In this document: positions 18,893-26,541 of the stretch, in pieces
Position numbering within the stretch: the first letter of the stretch is position 1
Layout: each line of letters starts with the position of its first letter
Program-made: the position numbers and the translations under genes
Notes under the pieces: model-generated
Seen by the model: the letters and a program-made list of their open reading frames with translations, nothing else
The model's database searches: none
What the model was told of the DNA's origin: nothing
Source of the DNA: an uncultured Collinsella sp.
GTDB taxonomy: Bacteria > Actinomycetota > Coriobacteriia > Coriobacteriales > Coriobacteriaceae
DNA: 64,000 bases
Direction of reading: 5' to 3'
NCBI GenBank assembly: GCA_902465015.1
Contig: CABQLK010000007.1
Span: forward strand, 1 to 64,000

Positions 18893-19237
18893 GCGAACTC
18901 CCCCTTTAGCTAACTACAGTGTTTGCAGGGAGATGTTACCGCATCGTTTCGTCGACGTGTTCGAGACCGTCTCCATAATTGGCGATTTTTACGTTCGTGC
19001 AATTCGGCGAACGGCAAGGCTTCCTCGGCAGACGATGCTTTTGACACATATGGCCCCGCCGTCGCCGACCGCGCGATTGTCGCTCGAAAAAAGTTGGAGT
19101 ATTTTTTGCCGCCTTTTACCTGCGGAGACGCCAATCCGTCAAGCATTTGGTCAGAAATTGGTCAAGTAGCGGCTGATACGGTCGGCGTCGACAGCCAAAA
19201 CCGATAGAAGTTTTGGCCCAGAAGCAGGGAGGTTCCC
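18893..19237. other. 345-bp divergent intergenic region with a TTGGTCA direct repeat
   Basis: It separates the flavin dehydrogenase operon (left) from the surface-protein operon (right) and holds no credible gene. TTGGTCA occurs twice at 19147-19153 and 19158-19164, one helical turn (11 bp) apart, about 75 bp before the first right-hand start codon. This could be a regulator site for the surface operon. No clear sigma-70 promoter could be picked out by eye. Confidence 0.5.
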
Positions 19238-19534
19238 ATGGCATATTACTGGCCCCAGTACGGCATCGCCATCGAAGTCGACGACGATCCCCATCTCCTA
19301 CCTTTCGACGAAGAGGTATTCCCCGATACGACGGTCTACCACGTTACCACCGATGTGATCTGCGACCCCGAGTCGTTCTCGGCGCTCGCCCACCACATCG
19401 CGCATATCCACGACATCGAGCTCCCTCCCGACTTCGACGAGCTCGTCTACTCGCGCCGTCTGATGCTTCACATGCTCTTTGGAGCGGACCCGTCCACCTT
19501 TGCGCGCGTCTATACCACCAAGGATGCCGCATGA
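19238..19534 (+). CDS. Hypothetical 98-residue acidic protein
   Basis: I do not recognise this family. The protein is soluble-looking, without signal peptide or membrane segment. It is acidic (many Asp and Glu) and rich in His (AHHIAHIHDIELPPDF). A strong GGGAGGTTCCC Shine-Dalgarno precedes the ATG. Its stop overlaps the next start as ATGA, so it is translationally coupled to the membrane-anchored gene and is the first gene of the surface operon. The His/Asp content hints at metal binding, but no motif is definite. Confidence 0.75.
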   Translation: MAYYWPQYGIAIEVDDDPHLLPFDEEVFPDTTVYHVTTDVICDPESFSALAHHIAHIHDIELPPDFDELVYSRRLMLHMLFGADPSTFARVYTTKDAA

Positions 19535-20040
19535 GCGCGAAGAGGCCACCCCACTTTGTAGGCCTGGGTCGTCGCAAGAAGCTCATCGTTGCCTGTTTGG
19601 CCATCGTCTGCGCCCTTGTCGCCGTAGGACTATACGCTTGGCAGTCGCAGCCCGTACCCGAGGCGGGCGCTTCGGTTACGACGGCCGAGGGCAAAACGCG
19701 TCAGGAAATCCAAGATGAGCTCGACGCTATCGTCCGCGACAACATGATGACGATTTCGGTCGCGCCGGTCGCTCAGCTGCAGGAGGACGGCAAGCTGCGC
19801 GTCAACGTGCAAAACGTCCAAGACAATAAATTTCCCCAGCGATTCCGCGTCATCCAAAACGACGAGACCATGTACGAATCCGGTGTGGTCGAGACCGGCA
19901 AGACAATCGAGACGTGCCCCGCCGGCGACATCAAAGAAGGCGAGGCGTACATCGAGATCCAGGCACTCGATGCCAAGACCCTCGACAGCCACGGCAATCC
20001 GACACGTGTCAAGGTGCGGGTTGAGCAAGCCGAGAACTAG
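19531..20040 (+). CDS. Membrane-anchored extracellular protein with a small beta-sandwich-like domain
   Basis: A 169-residue protein. A basic N-terminus (GRRKK) is followed by one hydrophobic segment at about residues 21-38 and a 130-residue exported part. The outer part has alternating strand-like segments (GKLRVNVQNVQ, FRVIQNDETMYESGVVETGKTIE, AYIEIQALDA) like the short Ig-like proteins that lie next to surface adhesin genes in clostridia. That likeness is from memory. It has no sortase motif, so it stays tethered by its N-terminal helix. It starts inside the stop codon of the preceding gene and is 90 bp from the next secreted protein. Confidence 0.72.
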   Translation: MSAKRPPHFVGLGRRKKLIVACLAIVCALVAVGLYAWQSQPVPEAGASVTTAEGKTRQEIQDELDAIVRDNMMTISVAPVAQLQEDGKLRVNVQNVQDNKFPQRFRVIQNDETMYESGVVETGKTIETCPAGDIKEGEAYIEIQALDAKTLDSHGNPTRVKVRVEQAEN

Positions 20041-20130
20041 CTTTTCCGGCCGACGCGGCACCGCACGCAATTCACCAGCATTCGTCCAATCATCGCGGGG
20101 ACGGCCCGCGGCGAATAGAAAGGAACGACC

Positions 20131-20730
20131 ATGGACATCACCAGGAACATGAACGGAGCCAGAGCGCTCGTCGTGGGCGCAGGGCTCGCGCTCGCGCTCG
20201 CAATGGGCGCCGCCCCGACGCCAGCTATGGCAGCCGGGCGCGTTGGAACCACGAAAGTAATGGTCAGGACCGAGATCGACAACGTTGAGTTCAAAGTTCC
20301 GACGGTTATTCCCTTCGTCGCCAAGGCCGACGGCACGCTCCAGGGCCCCTCAGAAGACGCGACCACCATCGATAATCATTCGGCCTACGGCATCCATGTC
20401 ACCAACATGAAGATCGACGCCATGAACACCTGGACCATTGCTGCCGACGCCAAGGCCGGAACCGCGCAGAACTCCATCGACTTTAAGGTCGGCCCCGACG
20501 GCGCACTCCAGAACGCCAGCGCCGCAATGCAGGGGACGGGCCTCGATCTTTCCAAGAACGCAGCCTTCGACATGGGCTACCAGGGCATTGCCGGCGGCAA
20601 GGACAAAATTAAGCTCAAGACAAGCGGAAACGTCGCCCGCGTCACGCGCGACATCTTCCACGTAACCGGCGAAGGCGATCAGGTTGCAACGATCACCTGG
20701 ACGGTCGAGCCCGGTGCGCACACGGCATAA
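20131..20730 (+). CDS. Secreted WxL-like surface protein
   Basis: A 199-residue exported protein. The signal peptide has a long Ala/Leu core ending near AMAAG (residue 35). The mature part begins with strands and a PTVIPFVAKADGTLQGPS segment, has WTIAAD near residue 100 and ends ATITWTVEPGA. This pair of Trp motifs recalls the proximal and distal motifs of WxL domains (TWTL...P), which bind peptidoglycan non-covalently, but with WTI and WTV instead of WTL. No membrane anchor is present. A GAAAGGAACGACC site precedes the ATG. The LAXTG mini-protein gene overlaps its 3' end. The WxL link is an inference. Confidence 0.7.
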   Translation: MDITRNMNGARALVVGAGLALALAMGAAPTPAMAAGRVGTTKVMVRTEIDNVEFKVPTVIPFVAKADGTLQGPSEDATTIDNHSAYGIHVTNMKIDAMNTWTIAADAKAGTAQNSIDFKVGPDGALQNASAAMQGTGLDLSKNAAFDMGYQGIAGGKDKIKLKTSGNVARVTRDIFHVTGEGDQVATITWTVEPGAHTA

Positions 20731-20995
20731 GGCCGTCGCCCTGGCCGCCGCCGTCAGCATCCTAGCGTTTGGCCCAGCCATGGCCTTTGCCCAGCAAGAA
20801 CAGGCGCAGGCCGCCACGCAAGTGACGGTCGACCTCTCGGGGCTCGACCGCGGCGACCGCCAGGAACCATTGGCGCAGACAGGCGATGGACGATGGCTCT
20901 TGGCAGCAGGCGCCACAGCAGCAGGCGCGGGAACCGCCAGCCTCGGCCTGCACATCAAACGCAGCCAGAAACAAAACACGGACAGGCCGCACTAA
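20714..20995 (+). CDS. LAXTG-anchored surface mini-protein
   Basis: A 93-residue protein, nearly all sorting signals. A signal peptide (RTRHK then AVALAAAVSILAFGPAMAFA) is followed by about 25 mature residues, then PLAQTGD, a hydrophobic stretch (WLLAAGATAAGAGTASLGL) and a basic tail (HIKRSQK). LAXTG is the motif cut by class E sortases of Actinobacteria. The GTG start at 20714 overlaps the previous gene by 17 bp; a TTG at 20684 is an alternative. Small sortase-anchored proteins also accompany WxL loci in Firmicutes. No sortase gene is in the window. Confidence 0.75.
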   Translation: MRTRHKAVALAAAVSILAFGPAMAFAQQEQAQAATQVTVDLSGLDRGDRQEPLAQTGDGRWLLAAGATAAGAGTASLGLHIKRSQKQNTDRPH

Positions 20996-21013
20996 ATTAG
21001 CTAAGGAGACCCC

Positions 21014-22444
21014 ATGGCATCGAAGAATCTTTTGCCCGTCGTCGCACTCTGCGGCGCGCTCGCAACCGGAACGCCTGTCGCCGCTTGGGCGACTCCCGTC
21101 ATGGCAGACTCCTTACCAGCAGCCCTAAGCTCCGCATCAAATCCGTCGAGCGCCATTGCATGCAAGCGTTTTTCGATCGCACAGGCTGCAATCTCAACCT
21201 CGGGATGCCTTCGTCGTAATACGGACGGTTCGATAGTCGTGGATATCAATCGTTCGAACAAGGCAAACGGCTCCCAGGCGGGGTGCGCCGTCTGCACGTG
21301 GCGCTCGGTTGTGCTCGATGCAGATGGCGATCCGTGCGATTTGGAGTTGCGCATCGACATCGCTTCGGTCGATGACTCGGCGAACGGAGCGAAGGTCGCC
21401 TTCGACGGTACGTTTTTCGAGAAAGGAGGCGGTATATGTCTGGGCTGCGCCGCCGCGAATGCAGACGACACGCAGCCCACCCTCTCATTCACGGCATCGT
21501 TGCGGCTGACCAAAGCCGACACCGATGCCATCGCGGCGGGAGAAGCGTCCCTGCTGTTCTACGCCGTCAGCACCAAAGACACAGACGCTCATTTCGAGAA
21601 GCCAGCCGGATCACTCAGCCTTACGCGAGGGATAGAGGCAGGCCCTATTGAAATCGATGCCCACGCGCAAAGCAGGCAACGCATTCTTGCCGACCCGGCG
21701 CTTCTCAAAATGGAGTGGAACGGATCAGGAGCCATCGGAATTCTCCCCTCCGCGCTTGACGCCAAGACGCTCCCCTCAAACGACGAACCCATCAACGCAA
21801 CCATACAAGAAGAGAGCGCGGACAAAGAAGCAGGTGCGGGCGACACGCCGTCGCCGACAAACAGCGTCCCAGCTTCTTTCGAAGCACCGAATGAGCCCGC
21901 TACCGATCCAAACGATCCCAAGCTCGCAGACAGTCTGGGGCTTGCTAATCCTCAAGAGATCGATGAAGGTAACTGCTGCGTGCTTGCCGCGCTCGACCAC
22001 ACAGAGGTCATCGACGCTGCGAACATCGAAGTTGCCGCCGCCAATCAGCCCGTCCGCAAGTCGGCCATCATCGCATTTCCCGAATCCATCGAAGTCGTCT
22101 TTTTGCCATCGGGCGAGGTCGTGGCCCCAACACTGCTCACCTTGTTGGGCGCCAAGAATACTCGAAACGAAATTAAAAAGGTCACGGTTGTCGAACCTGC
22201 AACCACCGCCAAGCTGCGTCTATACGCCGTTACCCCAGACGGAGGCAAGACCTTGGAATTCGATGGCGACACACTCCTCGCCTGGCGACGTCTGGACATT
22301 ATGCAAGACGTCTCGTATCAGATCGAACTCGTAGGGCTTGATCGTGCCCGCGATGCCAATATCATCGCCGCGGCTATTGAATCCCCACAGCGGCTTATGA
22401 CGTTGCGCTTTGACTACTATCCCTATGTCCCGACAACCACCTGA
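21014..22444 (+). CDS. Secreted cysteine-containing protein of unknown function
   Basis: A 476-residue exported protein without a recognised family. The signal peptide spans roughly residues 1-31 (core LLPVVALCGALATGTPVAAWA). The first half contains paired cysteines (CAVC and CLGC) plus single ones that could form extracytoplasmic disulfides or bind metal, within a strand-rich domain. Residues 260-310 form a low-complexity Glu/Asp/Pro/Ala linker, and a second strand-rich domain follows with a CC pair. There is no C-terminal anchor or sortase motif. CTAAGGAGACCCC precedes the ATG, 18 bp after the LAXTG gene, so it belongs to the same operon. Confidence 0.75.
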   Translation: MASKNLLPVVALCGALATGTPVAAWATPVMADSLPAALSSASNPSSAIACKRFSIAQAAISTSGCLRRNTDGSIVVDINRSNKANGSQAGCAVCTWRSVVLDADGDPCDLELRIDIASVDDSANGAKVAFDGTFFEKGGGICLGCAAANADDTQPTLSFTASLRLTKADTDAIAAGEASLLFYAVSTKDTDAHFEKPAGSLSLTRGIEAGPIEIDAHAQSRQRILADPALLKMEWNGSGAIGILPSALDAKTLPSNDEPINATIQEESADKEAGAGDTPSPTNSVPASFEAPNEPATDPNDPKLADSLGLANPQEIDEGNCCVLAALDHTEVIDAANIEVAAANQPVRKSAIIAFPESIEVVFLPSGEVVAPTLLTLLGAKNTRNEIKKVTVVEPATTAKLRLYAVTPDGGKTLEFDGDTLLAWRRLDIMQDVSYQIELVGLDRARDANIIAAAIESPQRLMTLRFDYYPYVPTTT

Positions 22445-22562
22445 GGCTTAAATGCTGCGCACCATTCCTAATACCACTTATATAACGTATTAGATGAGTC
22501 GCGATGTGCCTCGCATTTCGTTCTGCTACGATTGCCACGTTGGCATCAATACAGGAGGGCTC

Positions 22563-23279
22563 ATGCCGGGCTTGGGAACAATCATCAACGTTGTGCTTTT
22601 AGTTGCGGGCGGTCTTTTGGGATTAGCGGGCGGCCGCTTCATTACACCGCGCATTCAAGACACGCTCATGAAAGCATCGGGGCTGTGCGTCCTGTTTATC
22701 GGCCTTGGCGGCACCATGCAAAAGATGCTCATCATCGATGGGAAGGCGCTGGCGACCACTGGTACCACCATGCTCATTGTCTCGTTCGCCCTCGGCTCGC
22801 TCATCGGCGAGGCCATCAACTTGGAGGCCGCCATCGAGAACCTTGGCGAATGGCTCAAGCGCAAAACCGGCAGCGAGGGCGATAACGAGTTCACCAACGC
22901 TTTTGTCTCGACTTCACTCACCGTGTGTATCGGCGCCATGGCCATTGTGGGATCGATCCAGGACGGCCTGCTCGGCGACTGGTCCACGCTTGCCCTCAAG
23001 GGCGCGCTGGACTGCATCATCGTCTGCACCATGACGGCGTCGCTTGGCCGCGGCTGCATTTTCTCCGCCCTGCCCGTCGCCGTGTTCCAGGGGACGATCA
23101 CGCTGTTTGCCGGCGCACTCTCCCCCATCATGACTACGGCAGCCCTCGACAGCCTTTCGCTCGTAGGCTCCATGCTCATCTTCTGCGTCGGCGTCAACCT
23201 CATCCGTCCTCAGACCTTCCGCACGGCCAATATGCTCCCCTCCGTCGTCATCGCCGTCATCTACGCCCTCCTGTTCTAA
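22563..23279 (+). CDS. DUF554-family membrane protein
   Basis: A 238-residue integral membrane protein of the DUF554 (YdfK-type) family. It begins PGLGTIINVVLLVAGGLLGL, contains GLCVLFIGLGGTMQKML and the GSIQDGLLGD segment, and has about seven helices; length is normal for the family. Function is unknown. The ATG at 22563 follows AGGAGGGCTC; 23 residues of upstream frame are not conserved. It may have its own promoter in the AT-rich stretch near 22475-22495. Confidence 0.88.
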   Translation: MPGLGTIINVVLLVAGGLLGLAGGRFITPRIQDTLMKASGLCVLFIGLGGTMQKMLIIDGKALATTGTTMLIVSFALGSLIGEAINLEAAIENLGEWLKRKTGSEGDNEFTNAFVSTSLTVCIGAMAIVGSIQDGLLGDWSTLALKGALDCIIVCTMTASLGRGCIFSALPVAVFQGTITLFAGALSPIMTTAALDSLSLVGSMLIFCVGVNLIRPQTFRTANMLPSVVIAVIYALLF

Positions 23280-23367
23280 ATCTATCTACGCAGCAGTATC
23301 TCGAACATCTGTTTGATGCTGTGCTATGATATGAGGTCACCGAAGCTGCGTTAGGAGAGGAGAAGCG

Positions 23368-25128
23368 GTGGCCGACCAGGACATCAAGATGCTCATCGAG
23401 CGCATTATGGCCGAGGCCCGGACCCATCAGTCCGCCCGCTTCTCAAACGAAATCTACGCAGACGAGCCGATTCTCAAAACCGGCCGACAGATGCAGAATT
23501 TCCTCCCCGACCAATACCGCAAGATGCGCGAGATATCGCGCTGGCAGGATGACCCCAAAGGCGGCGCGGGTCGCTGGCTTTCGGAAGCCGAGCTATTCTA
23601 CCGCCAAGGCCTGCTGATGGCCGACTTTGAGGACGACTGCCCCTACAACGGCACCTTTAAGTCGTACTTTCCCACCTACAATGCCATGAGCGATCGACAG
23701 TTGCGCGGCTACTTTACCTGGCGCGCCCAAGTGCGCCGCGGAACCGTCGAGGAAACGTCTACATCCTTTGCCTTTCTGTATCTCTATGAGCTGATTTGCG
23801 GCATTGGCGTAGATAATCCGCTCGAAGGTTTTAACAAGATCAAGGCCTTTTGGGATGCCTACCGCGCCTTCGAGCCCGGCATCGACCGGTTTGCGCGCGT
23901 GTGGCTGCAGGATTACGCCGTGTTCCACGCGCTCGACCCCAAGCTGCTTCGTGACTCTAAAACCGTCATGTTCGATAATGCCCTTATCGAGCTGCGGCAC
24001 GCGGCACGAGACCTTGTGCCAGCGCCGGCACCGTCCGGCCAGACCCCTAAGCGTCGCAAAACCTCCGAGCCCACGCTCCCCCTTCCGCCCGATGAGGTGC
24101 GAGAGGAGCGACTCATGGCCGCCATCAACGCCCTCTCCACGTACAACCTAAGTAACTCGCGGCTCGACCGCAGCCACCACCGCGATCTGCGCCACGTGGC
24201 GTGCTCCGTATATGTCCGTATGGCGCGCTACTATGACACGCACCGAAAGACCGGCATCGTGGCGAGCTTATTTGGGGAGGAGACGGCCATGCCCTACACC
24301 ATGTTTGCCTCGGCCGTATTCTTTGCGCCCGAGCGCCACGAGGACTGCGAATACCGCCTGGACCCCATCCATATCTACCGTTGCCAAAACGGCTTTTGGG
24401 AATGTATGCGTATCCACGGTAGTAGGCAAAAGAGCAGCAAGCTCGGTGAAATGATGCGCGCCTGCGACCAACGCCTGCGCCTGGCGCTGGACCCCGCCCA
24501 TCCCCTTAAGGAAGAAAAGGTCCCCAAATATCTGGCCAAGATTATCGATGACGAGATCGTGGCATGGCTTTCATGGGATGCCGCACACCAGCCCGTCAAG
24601 ATCGATATCGATCTGAGTCAGCTGGGGCACATTCGGAGCGCCGCTGCGCAAACGCGCGAAGCGCTTTTGATCGATGAGGAACGCGAGGACGGCGCGTCCG
24701 CAGAAGCTGAGGCAGCGGACTCAGGGCAACCGGAAGCCGAGCCCGTAGCCGACGCGATTGTCGAGGCGGTCGCGGCACCCATTCGGCAGGACGAGACCGA
24801 CGAGCCAACCATATCCACCGAACAGTTTGGTGTCGTGGCACCGCTTCTCGCGCCGACGCCCGCGTTCGCAGCTGTTGCGCCCGCTGACGCCACGAACGAA
24901 CTCACGCCTGCCGCAGACGCCTATCTCCGCGCGCTGCTCGAGCACAACGCAGTACAGGCGGAATCGGCGGTAGTGCAATCGGGGCAGAGCGAGGACATGC
25001 TCGTCGACAGCATCAACGAGGCGCTCTTTGACCTGGTGGGAGACACCATTATCGAATTCGGCGCGGCAGGACCGCAAATTATCGAGGATTACGAAGCAGA
25101 CGTGAGAGGATACCTAGACCATGAGTGA
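23368..25128 (+). CDS. TerB-N/TerB-C domain protein, first gene of a BREX-related cassette
   Basis: A 586-residue soluble protein. Residues 25-230 look like the TerB N-terminal domain (FSNEIYADEPILKTGRQMQ, GRWLSEAELFYRQG, YFTWRAQVRRG, FAFLYLYELICGIGVD). Residues 240-430 are helical. A low-complexity Glu/Ala/Pro linker follows, and the C-terminal 70 residues (INEALFDLVGDTIIEF, PQIIEDYEADVRGYL) match the TerB-C end. These families occur with tellurite/phage-stress genes, and their biochemistry is unknown. The GTG at 23368 follows AGGAGAGGAGAAGCG. The stop overlaps the next start by 8 bp. It probably acts as the adaptor of the ATPase and helicase downstream. Confidence 0.82.
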   Translation: MADQDIKMLIERIMAEARTHQSARFSNEIYADEPILKTGRQMQNFLPDQYRKMREISRWQDDPKGGAGRWLSEAELFYRQGLLMADFEDDCPYNGTFKSYFPTYNAMSDRQLRGYFTWRAQVRRGTVEETSTSFAFLYLYELICGIGVDNPLEGFNKIKAFWDAYRAFEPGIDRFARVWLQDYAVFHALDPKLLRDSKTVMFDNALIELRHAARDLVPAPAPSGQTPKRRKTSEPTLPLPPDEVREERLMAAINALSTYNLSNSRLDRSHHRDLRHVACSVYVRMARYYDTHRKTGIVASLFGEETAMPYTMFASAVFFAPERHEDCEYRLDPIHIYRCQNGFWECMRIHGSRQKSSKLGEMMRACDQRLRLALDPAHPLKEEKVPKYLAKIIDDEIVAWLSWDAAHQPVKIDIDLSQLGHIRSAAAQTREALLIDEEREDGASAEAEAADSGQPEAEPVADAIVEAVAAPIRQDETDEPTISTEQFGVVAPLLAPTPAFAAVAPADATNELTPAADAYLRALLEHNAVQAESAVVQSGQSEDMLVDSINEALFDLVGDTIIEFGAAGPQIIEDYEADVRGYLDHE

Positions 25129-26425
25129 TACCGCATCCGCAGCACCCCGCGTGCCCAAGCGCGTCGCCGCCGTCATTCTCAACTCACTCAAGGGCGGCGT
25201 GGTCCCGCGCATCGGCCTTCCCTACATCACCGTAGGGCGCGAGGTCGAGATCCGCGCCCTGCTCACCGATCTGAGTCTCATCGCCGACGGTGGCGCGAGC
25301 TTCCGCTTTCTGGTCGGTCGTTACGGCGCCGGCAAGAGCTTTTTGCTCCAGACCATCCGCACGCACGCCATGGGCGAGGGATTCGTCGTCGCTGATGCCG
25401 ACCTGTCGCCCGAGCGCCGCCTGCAAGGCGGTCAGGGGCAGGGCCTTGCCACCTACCGCGAGCTCATCCGCAACATATCGACCAAGACGCGCCCCGAGGG
25501 CGGTGCGCTCAGCCTTATTCTGGATCGCTGGGTCGCCTCGTGTGCCGACGTCGACGAGTCGGTCGTCAATACCCAACTGGCCCCGCTCGAGGAGATGGTC
25601 CACGGCTTTGACTTCACCCGCATGCTCCGCCGCTATCGCACGGCCGTATCCGAGGGCGACGAAGAGACCATGAGCCGCGTGACCAAATGGATCCGCGGCG
25701 AATACCGCACCAAGAGCGAGGCTCGCGCCGAACTGGGCTCCTCGACCATCATCAGCGATGACGACTGGTACGACTACGTTAAGCTCATTGCGCGCTTTTT
25801 GGTCTGCAGCGGCTACAAGGGCATGCTGGTGCTCATCGACGAGCTCGTGAATCTGTACAAGATTCCCAACGCGATTACGCGCCAATATAACTACGAGAAG
25901 ATCCTGACCATGTACAACGACACGCTCCAGGGCAAGGCGCAGTACCTGGGCATGATCATGGGCGGCACTCCAACCTCCATCGAAGACCGCCGCCGCGGCG
26001 TGTTCTCCTACGAGGCTCTGCGCAGCCGACTCGCTCAGGGTCGCTTTGCGCGCGAGGACCTTAAGGACATGCTCGCACCCATCATCCGCCTGCAGCCACT
26101 CACCTATGAGGAGCTGCTGGTGCTGATCGAAAAACTCATGCAAATTCACGCCGGCTACTTTGGCTGGACGCCCACGCTTACCGAGAACGACTTGGTGGAC
26201 TTCCTCAAGATCGAGTTCGGTCGTGTGGGAGCCGATACGCATCTGACGCCGCGTGAAGTTATTCGTGACTTTATCGAGCTGCTCGACATCCTATGCCAGA
26301 ACCCCGACGCCAACGTAGCCGAGCTGCTGCAAAGCGTCGGCGGTGACGCGCTGGCGCCAGCAACCGCAACAGGCGACACCGATACCGCAGGCGGCGACCG
26401 TAACTTCGCCGAATTCACCATCTAA
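25121..26425 (+). CDS. BrxD-like P-loop ATPase (DUF2791 / BREX ATP-binding family)
   Basis: A 434-residue P-loop protein of the family that includes BREX BrxD. It opens with RVAAVILNSLKGGVVPRIGLPYITVGR, typical of the family. Walker A GRYGAGKS is at residues 66-73 and Walker B MLVLIDEL near residues 235-242. A middle region with IMGGTPTSIEDRRRGVFSYEALRSRL carries sensor-like residues. A helical C-terminus and an Asp/Thr-rich tail follow. In BREX type 2 this family accompanies the BrxHI helicase, as here. Start overlap with the TerB gene shows coupled translation. No PglX methylase, PglZ or Lon-like gene is near. Confidence 0.88.
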   Translation: MSDTASAAPRVPKRVAAVILNSLKGGVVPRIGLPYITVGREVEIRALLTDLSLIADGGASFRFLVGRYGAGKSFLLQTIRTHAMGEGFVVADADLSPERRLQGGQGQGLATYRELIRNISTKTRPEGGALSLILDRWVASCADVDESVVNTQLAPLEEMVHGFDFTRMLRRYRTAVSEGDEETMSRVTKWIRGEYRTKSEARAELGSSTIISDDDWYDYVKLIARFLVCSGYKGMLVLIDELVNLYKIPNAITRQYNYEKILTMYNDTLQGKAQYLGMIMGGTPTSIEDRRRGVFSYEALRSRLAQGRFAREDLKDMLAPIIRLQPLTYEELLVLIEKLMQIHAGYFGWTPTLTENDLVDFLKIEFGRVGADTHLTPREVIRDFIELLDILCQNPDANVAELLQSVGGDALAPATATGDTDTAGGDRNFAEFTI

Positions 26426-26460
26426 CCTGCCAAAAAGGGACAGGTTTATTTTGGCAGGTT
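26424..26460 (+). repeat. Hairpin element with GGGACAGG core between the ATPase and helicase genes
   Basis: Perfect 12-bp arms AACCTGCCAAAA (26424-26435) and TTTTGGCAGGTT (26449-26460) enclose the loop AGGGACAGGTTTA. The left arm starts within the TAA stop of the ATPase gene. There is no T-run after it. Its core resembles that of the element at 40526-40578. Confidence 0.85.
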
Positions 26461-26541
26461 TTATCTGGGCAAACGTCGAGGCATTAATGCAGCAAGCCAC
26501 TGCCCACCGCGTTGAGAGATTCGCTTTTGAAGGGAGGCCCC

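Noticed and set aside
17459..18913. A 484-residue plus-strand frame opposite the flavin dehydrogenase
   Set aside because: Shadow frame; the minus-strand product has the FAD and GHIGNNHLH motifs.
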